Notes under the pieces: model-generated | Database searches by the model: none | Told to the model about the DNA's origin: nothing | What the model saw: the letters and a program-made list of their open reading frames with translations, nothing else | Position numbers and translations under genes: made by a program | Shown: positions 57,843-64,000 of the stretch, piece after piece | Layout of the letters: every line of letters starts with the position of its first letter | How positions within the stretch are numbered: position 1 is the first letter of the stretch | From: Paraburkholderia hospita | Lineage (GTDB): Bacteria; Pseudomonadota; Gammaproteobacteria; Burkholderiales; Burkholderiaceae | NCBI RefSeq assembly: GCF_002902965.1 | Contig: NZ_CP026106.1 | Span: forward strand, 3,162,001 to 3,226,000 | Length of the DNA: 64,000 bases | Direction of reading: 5' to 3'

Positions 57843-57970
57843 GGTTTGGCTCCAGCGATGTCTGAAAAAGAGGCATCTACGACATTGAGGCCATGTGAGT
57901 ATGCACCTAATCTGACGGTCATGCAGACGACGCCGCGTCGCCTGCGCCCTCTGACCTCAGGAGCATTGAT

Positions 57971-58786
57971 ATGTCGAATTCTTCCAATACCGCAGCGAAC
58001 CTCGGCACGGCCGTCGTGACGGGCGCCTCGTCGGGCATCGGTGCGATTTACGCGGATCGCCTCGCACGCCGTGGCTATGACCTGATCCTCGTTGCCCGCA
58101 ACCGCGCGCGCCTCGAACAACTGGCGACGCGAATCTCGAACGAAACGGGCCGCTCGGTAGAAATCGTCGCCGCCGATCTGAACGACGACGCCGATATCCG
58201 ACGCGTCGAAAACGTGCTGCGCACCGACGCGAGCATCACGATGCTGGTGAACAACGCGGGCGTTGGCGCCGCGGCGCCGCTGGTGGATTCCGACGTCGAC
58301 AAGATGGAAGCGATGATCAAGCTGAACGTCGTCGCGCTGACGCGGCTCACGTACGCCATCGCGCCCGGCTTCGTCGCGCGTGGCGGCGGCAACGTCATCA
58401 ACATTGCGTCGATTGTGGCAGTGGCGCCCGAGATCCTGAATGGCGTCTACGGTGGTACGAAGGCATTCGTGCTGGCGTTCACCCAATCGCTGCATCACGA
58501 ACTGGCGAGCAAGGGTGTGAAGGTGCAAGCCGTTTTGCCGGGCGCGACGCGCACCGAATTCTGGAGCGTCGCGGGCGTGCCGATCGAGGCCGTCGAAGAG
58601 CGAGGCATCGTGATGTCGGCGGAACAGATGGTGGATGCGTCGCTCGTCGGCTTCGATCAGGGCGAACTCGCGACGATTCCGTCGCTGCCGGATTACGCCG
58701 ACTGGCAAGCGTTCGAGTCGGCGCGCACCGCGCTTGGGCCGAATCTGTCGCGTACGGCGCCGGCTGCGCGGTTCAATGTGGCTTGA
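57971..58786 (+). CDS. short-chain dehydrogenase/reductase
   Basis: This 271-residue NAD(P)-dependent oxidoreductase has cofactor loop TGASSGIG, NNAG, catalytic Ser in INIASIVAV, and the YxxxK pair in YGGTKAF. An Arg follows the first strands (VARNRARLEQL), which favours NADPH. The ATG follows CAGGAGCATTGAT. Substrate is unknown; divergent placement from the GlxA-type gene suggests its control. Confidence 0.93.
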   Translation: MSNSSNTAANLGTAVVTGASSGIGAIYADRLARRGYDLILVARNRARLEQLATRISNETGRSVEIVAADLNDDADIRRVENVLRTDASITMLVNNAGVGAAAPLVDSDVDKMEAMIKLNVVALTRLTYAIAPGFVARGGGNVINIASIVAVAPEILNGVYGGTKAFVLAFTQSLHHELASKGVKVQAVLPGATRTEFWSVAGVPIEAVEERGIVMSAEQMVDASLVGFDQGELATIPSLPDYADWQAFESARTALGPNLSRTAPAARFNVA

Positions 58787-58853
58787 TGTTGTGAGGTGAG
58801 TGCGGTGCGACGCGATGGGGGTTTCACGTCGCGTTGTGCTTTGCCGTGCGGGT

Positions 58854-59155
58854 TGCGGCGAGTTTATGGGTCTAAACCATGTGCTCGAAGCGTAGCGCGT
58901 CGCGAACGGCCAGCACGCGGTGAGGCGCAGAGTTTATGCGCCTAAACCGCATGCCCGAAGCGATGGACGTCGCGAGCGGCTAACACGCGGCGAGGCGCGG
59001 CATTTATGCGCCTGACCCGCATGCCCCAAACGCCGCACGTCGCGAACTAACCCGCGCGGAGGCGCGGGGTTTTTGCGCCTAAACCGCATGCCCAAAACGT
59101 CGGACGCCGCGAACGGCCAGCCGGCGCCGAGGCGCAGAGTTTATGCGCCTAAACT
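58854..59155. repeat. 70-bp tandem repeat array with hairpins
   Basis: About 4.3 diverged copies of a 70-base unit fill the gap between two convergent genes. The AGTTTATG-like anchor recurs at 58861, 58931, 59001, 59068 and 59138, with spacings 70, 70, 67 and 70. Copies 2-5 each hold a perfect AGGCGC-N9-GCGCCT stem (starting 58923, 58993, 59060 and 59130), followed by AAACCGCATGCCC-like and CGTCGCGAAC-like segments. The last copy ends near the desuccinylase stop. Confidence 0.85.
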
Positions 59156-59164
59156 CGACGCGCC

Positions 59165-60280
59165 TCACGCGCCGAGCAGCACGCCGGTGCGGAACGCCTG
59201 TTTCCCCGTCACGCGGCCAAGCGGTGCGCCCGCTGTCACGAAACGGATCGCGCGTCGCATATAGAGCACGCCTTCCGTATTGCTGGTGATCGTCGTGGTT
59301 TCGTCCGTCAACGGATCGACGATATCGAACAGCGCGTCGCCGACGCGAATCCAGTCGCCAATCTTCACGCGATGCACGAGGATGCCGCTAACGGGCGCGT
59401 AGAACTGCTCGCTGCCCGCGAGCGGCGTCGCGGGCGTCGGCAGTTCCGGCAGCGGCTTCGCGCTGCCTTCGATCGCCTTGCGATGCGTCAGATAGTCGAC
59501 GAGCGCATCGGCGTCCTGCTGCGCAACTTCATACGATACGTCACGCTGTCCACGGCATTCGATCGTCACCGCAACCGTGCCCGTCGGTGCCGGCTTGCCG
59601 GCGGGCATCTGTTGCTGCAAATGCCACCACAAGAGGCTGTGCGTTTCATCGAACGCCTGGCCGCCTGAGTCCGTTGCGAGCAGCGACGCTTCCGAGCGCA
59701 GATAGCGCGCGAGCGGCTCGATCTCCGGCCAGCCCGCTTCGCTCGTGTAGACGTGCATCACCGCTTCGAGCGAGCAATGCAGATCGATCACGACGTCCGC
59801 GTCATAAGAGAGCTTCAGCAATGCGAGTTGCAACGACTCGTACTCGGTGAGCGGCTTTTGCGCATCCAGTTGCTCACGCACCAGCTCACGGATCAGATTG
59901 CGGTTCTCCCGCGCATCGGCGCCGAGGCGGTCCTTCGCGCGATCCAGCAGCGTCGTGAACTGCATGAAGTGCCGGTTGAAGTTCTTCCCACTGCCCGTTT
60001 CGAAACGGCCGATGAACTGGCCGAGCACATGCTGCCCAAGCCCGACGGGGTTCGCGACGGGCACGAGCACGATTTCGGCTTTCAGCAGGCCTTGCGCTTC
60101 GAGCTCGACTAGGCGCCGCTTGAGCAGCACCGTCGTGAGCATCGCGGGCGTTTCGTCCGCGTGCAGCGACGACTGGATATAAATCTTTTGCCCGCTGTTT
60201 TGCGGGCCGAAATGAAACGCGACGAGTTCGCGTGACGTACCCACGGCGGGCGAGAGAAGCGGAATCGATTGCCTGTTCAT
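59165..60280 (-). CDS. succinylglutamate desuccinylase/aspartoacylase-family hydrolase
   Basis: This 371-residue zinc hydrolase is of the M14-related family. Zinc ligands fit His and Glu in SLHADETPAM and the later His in VIDLHCS. Other family features are VPVANPVGLGQ and GSGKNFNRHF. A C-terminal lipoyl-like beta domain (FYAPVSGILVHRVKIGDWIR) is present, common in the AstE-like subfamily. It lies 36 bases downstream of an amino-acid-binding protein gene, so it probably deacylates an imported N-acyl amino acid or related amide. Confidence 0.9.
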   Translation of the reverse strand: MNRQSIPLLSPAVGTSRELVAFHFGPQNSGQKIYIQSSLHADETPAMLTTVLLKRRLVELEAQGLLKAEIVLVPVANPVGLGQHVLGQFIGRFETGSGKNFNRHFMQFTTLLDRAKDRLGADARENRNLIRELVREQLDAQKPLTEYESLQLALLKLSYDADVVIDLHCSLEAVMHVYTSEAGWPEIEPLARYLRSEASLLATDSGGQAFDETHSLLWWHLQQQMPAGKPAPTGTVAVTIECRGQRDVSYEVAQQDADALVDYLTHRKAIEGSAKPLPELPTPATPLAGSEQFYAPVSGILVHRVKIGDWIRVGDALFDIVDPLTDETTTITSNTEGVLYMRRAIRFVTAGAPLGRVTGKQAFRTGVLLGA

Positions 60281-60316
60281 GTGACTCTTCTGAATGTCGT
60301 TCGACGTGTAACCGGA

Positions 60317-61090
60317 TCAGTTACCGTACGGATCGAAGTCGAAATACTTGTGCGCGATCTGCGCGTAGGTGCCGTCTTTGCGCATCGACGCGATTGCGGT
60401 GTTGATTGACGTCTGCAACGCGGCTTCGTCCTTGCGCAAGCCGATGCCGACGCCGCGATCGCCCATATCGAGCGGCTCGCCGACAAACGCGAAGCCCTTG
60501 CCTTGCGGCGTGCGCAGGAAGCCATAGTCGGCTTCGACGGTGCCGAGCAACGCGCCGTCCAGGCGTCCGTTGACCAGGTCGCTGAATACTTCGTCCTGGC
60601 CTTTGTACGCGACCACGTGCACGCCCGCGGGCGCCCAGTGCGACTGCGCGAACGACTCGAACTGCGTGCCCGTTTGCACGCCGATCTGCTTGCCGGCGAG
60701 CGTCGTGGGCGCGCTGCCGTTCAGCGCGGTGCCCTGCTTCGCCACCAGCCGCGATTTGAACTGGAACAGCTTCGACGAAAAGAGAATCTGCTGCTCGCGC
60801 TTCGCGGTGATCGCCATCGACGACATGATCGCGTCGATCTTGCGCGCCTGCAGCGCCGGAATCATGCCGGAGAACTCCAGTTCGACCCATTCGCAGCGCG
60901 CGTGAATGCGCTTGCAGATTTCATTGCCGAGATCGACGTCGAAGCCCTTGAGACTGCCGTCGGGGGATTTCGCGTCCATCGGCGGATAGGTCGGGTCGAT
61001 GCCGAGACGAATCGTGTCGTTATCGCGTGCGAACGCGCCCTGGCTTGCGAAGCCCAGTGCGACAAGGAGAAGTATCAGCGAAGTCTTCAT
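60317..61090 (-). CDS. periplasmic amino-acid-binding protein (HisJ/ArgT type)
   Basis: This 257-residue family-3 solute-binding protein has a signal peptide ending GAFA and the pattern IRLGIDPTYPPMDAKSPDG, LKGFDVDLGNEICKR and FSGMIPALQARKIDAIMSSM. The Lys/Arg/His-binding subgroup is closest in pattern. Start at 61090 (MKTSLILLLVALG). No permease or ATPase gene is adjacent. It is divergent from the LysR gene. Confidence 0.92.
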   Translation of the reverse strand: MKTSLILLLVALGFASQGAFARDNDTIRLGIDPTYPPMDAKSPDGSLKGFDVDLGNEICKRIHARCEWVELEFSGMIPALQARKIDAIMSSMAITAKREQQILFSSKLFQFKSRLVAKQGTALNGSAPTTLAGKQIGVQTGTQFESFAQSHWAPAGVHVVAYKGQDEVFSDLVNGRLDGALLGTVEADYGFLRTPQGKGFAFVGEPLDMGDRGVGIGLRKDEAALQTSINTAIASMRKDGTYAQIAHKYFDFDPYGN

Positions 61091-61227
61091 GGCTAACGGG
61101 CCTATCGGTCGGCTGTGACGGGATGGATTCTGAGCCGATCCTACGATGCGCCAGTGATACAAAAAAGTGCAAATCTGTCTATCATGATCACTTCTTCTGA
61201 TCGCCCGCTTTTCCGCCCCTGTCGACG

Positions 61228-62160
61228 ATGGCCCTGACCATTTCCCAACTTCGCGTGTTCACGGCCGTGGCCGAGCACGGCAGCATCCGCGCCGCGTCGC
61301 GCGCGCTCGGTATCGCGCAAAGCGGGATCACGCAGCAATTGCAGAATCTCGAATCGATGCTCGGCGCCACGCTCATCACGCGCACCAATCGCGGCATCGC
61401 GCTGACGGCGATCGGGCAGCGCATGCTGCAACGCGCGGCGACGATCCTCGGCGAATGCGCGCGCGCCGAACATGAAGCGCAGCAACTGCGCGGCGAGTAC
61501 ACCGGACAGGTCACGTTCGGCATGACAACCGAGCCACTGATCGACGCGGGCGCGCCCGTGCTGACCGAGTTTCGCGAGCGCTTTCCGCGCGTGGCCGCGC
61601 ACATGCGCACGGGCACGTCGCGGATGATGATTCAGTGGATACGCGAAGGCACGCTCGACTTCGCCGTCGCGCTCGTCTCGAAGCACACGGATACGACCGA
61701 CCTCTCCGTGACGAAGCTGTATCCGTCCGATCCCGTCGTCGTGTGCAGACGCGGTCATCCGATGGCGCATGCGAAGTCGCTTGCCGAACTCGCGGATTGC
61801 TCGTGGATCGCGACGCGCTCGCCCAATCTCACCGACGATCCGCAAGCGCACCGCCTAAACGATCTGTTCGCGAGTCACCGTCTCGCGCCGCCGAGAATCG
61901 TCTCGACCGTCGAAGGGCTGTTCGAGTCACTGCATCTGGTGAGCGAGACGGATTGTCTGTCGCTGGAGGCAGCCGTGGTGACGAAGCGCGGGCCGTTCGC
62001 GCGCGTGTTGACCACGATCGACGTGCGCGAGCGCGTCGCCGCGCAGGACGTCTGCGTGTTGCAACGCGCCGCCGCGCCGCTCACACCCGCCGCCCAGGAA
62101 CTCGCGACAATGATCGCGTCGTACACGCGAACCGTGCGTGCGCGAAATCATCGGACATAG
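61228..62160 (+). CDS. LysR-family regulator
   Basis: This 310-residue regulator has an N-terminal winged helix (ISQLRVFTAVAEHGSIRAAS, IAQSGITQQLQNLE) and a LysR substrate-binding domain. It resembles the AbgR/NodD-like class in general form only. It is divergent from the binding protein and hydrolase genes with 137 bases between, the usual arrangement for a LysR activator of neighbouring genes. TGATC repeats near 61185-61202 may be part of its site. Confidence 0.93.
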   Translation: MALTISQLRVFTAVAEHGSIRAASRALGIAQSGITQQLQNLESMLGATLITRTNRGIALTAIGQRMLQRAATILGECARAEHEAQQLRGEYTGQVTFGMTTEPLIDAGAPVLTEFRERFPRVAAHMRTGTSRMMIQWIREGTLDFAVALVSKHTDTTDLSVTKLYPSDPVVVCRRGHPMAHAKSLAELADCSWIATRSPNLTDDPQAHRLNDLFASHRLAPPRIVSTVEGLFESLHLVSETDCLSLEAAVVTKRGPFARVLTTIDVRERVAAQDVCVLQRAAAPLTPAAQELATMIASYTRTVRARNHRT

Positions 62161-62377
62161 TTGAGCCGGCAACCACCACTCACTGTTCAGGCTCCCGTAA
62201 ACCCTCACCTGAAGCACGTTCCGCCGGCCCTGGCAGAAAACCGCGCGCAGTTGGCAGCATCGCGTGTATCAATGCTTTTGCCGCGCACGAGGGCTCTCCC
62301 TACACTTTGATCACACGCCGATCGCTCACTTCGACACAGCGAACGGCCACCACCGATCACGTTCTGGAGAACCCGAA

Positions 62378-63067
62378 ATGAGCGAAATCATCGCAGGCAT
62401 CAAGATCCCCGACAGCAAGATGGCGCGCGAAGCGACGCAACTCGTGCGCGACACCGAAACCGATCTGCTCTATCACCACTCGCGCCGCGTGTTCCTGTTC
62501 GGCGCGCTGACAGGCGAGCGCAAGCAACTGAAGTACGACCCGGAGTTGCTGTACATCAGCGCGATGTTCCATGACATGGGCCTGATGGAGAAATACAGCA
62601 GCGCGCACGATCGCTTCGAAGTCGACGGCGCGAATGTTGCGCGCAATTTTCTGCAGGGCTACGGCATCGACGAAAACGACATCGACATGGTGTGGGACTC
62701 GATCGCGCTGCACACGACACCGGGCATTCCGCAGTACAAGAAACCCGTGGTCGCGCTGGTGACGGCCGGCGTCGAAATGGATGTGCTGGGTCTCGCCTAC
62801 GACGAGTTCTCGACGGAAGACCGCAAGCTGATCGTCGCAGCGCATCCGCGCGGCGAGAGCTTCAAGGAAAACATCATCGATGCGTTCGCGAACGGCACGA
62901 AACACAAGCCGCTGACGACGTTCGGCAACGTGAAGGCCGATGTGCTCGCGCTGAAAGACCCGGAATACAAACGCCTGAACTTCTGCAGCATCATTCTCGG
63001 CTCGGCGTGGAACGACTCGAACGTGCAGGCGGGTGCGTGCCGCAATCCCGCGCACAACCACGGCTAA
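62378..63067 (+). CDS. HD-domain protein, cyanamide-hydratase-like family
   Basis: This 229-residue HD-domain protein has metal residues His in YHHSRRVFLFG, His-Asp in MFHDMGLMEK, His in IALHTTPG and Asp in the AYDEFS region. The pattern LYISAMFHDMGL and TTFGNVKADVL places it with the bacterial HD proteins related to cyanamide hydratase (Ddi2-like). Function is unproven. Start at 62378 follows CTGGAGAAC. It converges with the AraC gene across a strong terminator. Confidence 0.88.
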   Translation: MSEIIAGIKIPDSKMAREATQLVRDTETDLLYHHSRRVFLFGALTGERKQLKYDPELLYISAMFHDMGLMEKYSSAHDRFEVDGANVARNFLQGYGIDENDIDMVWDSIALHTTPGIPQYKKPVVALVTAGVEMDVLGLAYDEFSTEDRKLIVAAHPRGESFKENIIDAFANGTKHKPLTTFGNVKADVLALKDPEYKRLNFCSIILGSAWNDSNVQAGACRNPAHNHG

Positions 63068-63145
63068 GCGCGACTGACCACTCTCTCCTCGTCAAGGTCT
63101 GTTGACGATCAAGCCGCTTGCAGTCTCCGCTCAAGCGTGCCTTTG

Positions 63146-63179
63146 AATCCGCGTTCTCGCGAACGCGGATTCTTTTTTT
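63146..63179. terminator. intrinsic terminator between HD-protein and AraC genes
   Basis: An 11-bp perfect stem (AATCCGCGTTC / GAACGCGGATT) with loop TCGC is followed by C and seven Ts. It serves the rightward transcript; the leftward side lacks a strong T-run. Confidence 0.93.
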
Positions 63180-63218
63180 GTTGCGAAGGCACTGCGAACG
63201 GATGCGCTCGCGCGGCAC

Positions 63219-64000
63219 TCATCGCGCCGGAATCGCGCGTGACGACCGTCGAACCGTGTGCGAAGGCAACTCGCCAAACTGCGCCTTGTACGCATTGGCG
63301 AAATGCCCGAGGTGCACAAATCCCCATTGCGCGGCGGCATCGCTGACAGAGAGGTCAGCCTGGCGCGTATCGAGCAACAGACGCCGCACCTGCCCGAGCC
63401 GCAACGAGCGCACGTAGGTCAGCGGATTGGTTTGCACGACAGCCTGAAAACTGTTCTGCACCGTGCGCCGGCTCACGCGCAATTGCGTGCAGAGGCTTTG
63501 AATGTCGATGAGCTCGTCGGGATGGTTGATCACGAAGTCGTGAATGCGGCGCACGATATCGGCCTGACACGCATAGGTCAGCCGGTTTGACGATGCGGGC
63601 ACGTGATACGCGAGCAGATCGACGAGCGCCTCGCTCACCTGATTGCGCACCGCGTGCTGCGCGCGGATGTCGTCGAAGGCGTCGGGCTGCGCCAGCACGC
63701 GTTCGATCAGCGTCGCGAGCTGCAGCCCCGCGCGCGTGCAAGCGGCGTTCGGAATATCGAGTACGGTGCGGCGAAAGAGATTGTCGTCGAGTTCGACGCC
63801 CGCGCAATCGGCGACGCCTTGCAGCATGTCTGAATCGACCACGACGCCGATCAGCGCCATGTCGTCGGGCGAATGGAACTCGAACGGCGTGCCGCCTTGC
63901 GCCATCACGAACCCGCCGCGATCGATCCGCACGCCGCCGAACGAGAACGCCCCCGCGCCCGCGAGCGGAATGCCAAACGTCATATGATTGACCGGCAACT
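63219..64000 (-). CDS. AraC-family regulator, 5' end off the window
   Basis: About 260 C-terminal residues are visible and the frame is open at the right edge, so the real start is probably outside. The C-terminal AraC DNA-binding domain is clear (IDIQSLCTQLRVSRRTVQNS, NPLTYVRSLRLGQVRRLL, AAQWGFVHLGHFANAYKAQF). The upstream part has the pattern of EutR-like regulators. An ATG at 63998 exists but is likely internal, as the family is usually about 300 residues or more. Confidence 0.9.
   Translation of the reverse strand, partial: LPVNHMTFGIPLAGAGAFSFGGVRIDRGGFVMAQGGTPFEFHSPDDMALIGVVVDSDMLQGVADCAGVELDDNLFRRTVLDIPNAACTRAGLQLATLIERVLAQPDAFDDIRAQHAVRNQVSEALVDLLAYHVPASSNRLTYACQADIVRRIHDFVINHPDELIDIQSLCTQLRVSRRTVQNSFQAVVQTNPLTYVRSLRLGQVRRLLLDTRQADLSVSDAAAQWGFVHLGHFANAYKAQFGELPSHTVRRSSRAIPAR

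Noticed and set aside
58854..59155. CRISPR array
   Set aside because: The units are continuous 70-base repeats without unique spacers, copies are diverged and no cas genes are present.

Overview
The window is high-GC DNA from a member of the Burkholderiaceae, most likely Paraburkholderia, Caballeronia or Burkholderia. I base this on protein style and gene content: a type VI secretion system (T6SS) of the kind common in these genera, the non-phosphorylating L-arabinose pathway, a DUF4148-like secreted peptide, MotA/MotB, and a Ysc84-domain lipoprotein. Taxonomy is inferred, not computed. I saw no rRNA, tRNA, insertion sequence or CRISPR array.

Bases 1-24,480 hold a nearly complete T6SS built as two divergent arms. 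The leftward arm, read from the centre, is tssB, tssC, tssK, tssL, an OmpA-domain cell-wall anchor gene, hcp and tssH/clpV, which runs off the left edge. The rightward arm is vgrG, a cargo block, a PAAR gene, a membrane-protein gene, tssM, tssA, tssF, tssG and tssJ. No tssE is visible. The cargo block encodes a four-part protein (NNPGN-type domain, Ig/transthyretin-like domain, LysM, M15 zinc peptidase). Two small Sec-exported proteins flank it and are candidate immunity proteins. Base composition drops from about the middle of vgrG to about codon 320 of tssM, so the variable block appears to have breakpoints inside two core genes.

Bases 24,500-34,140 form one probable operon: an RpiR regulator, an isoaspartyl peptidase, a GsiABCD-type peptide importer, a DmpA-type aminopeptidase and a DppA-type D-aminopeptidase. 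It looks built to import and degrade unusual peptides containing D-residues or isopeptide bonds. Bases 34,180-41,850 encode L-arabinose use: a leftward operon of L-arabinose 1-dehydrogenase and araFGH, a divergent L-arabonate dehydratase, and a FadR-type GntR regulator. A GT-N3-AC inverted repeat lies just upstream of the dehydratase start.

Bases 42,100-50,430 carry a small Cys-rich secreted protein, a Rhizobium-type asparaginase, a DUF4148-like peptide, and a four-gene signalling module (hybrid histidine kinase, CheR, CheB esterase, response-regulator/kinase). Bases 50,600-55,890 hold a lipoprotein, a Fic protein with duplicated operator-like palindromes upstream, motA-motB, and a Ysc84 lipoprotein. 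Bases 56,000-64,000 hold an outer-membrane protein, a GlxA-type regulator, a short-chain dehydrogenase, a 70-bp tandem-repeat array, a desuccinylase/aspartoacylase-family hydrolase with an amino-acid-binding protein and a divergent LysR regulator, an HD-domain protein, and a truncated AraC regulator at the right edge.
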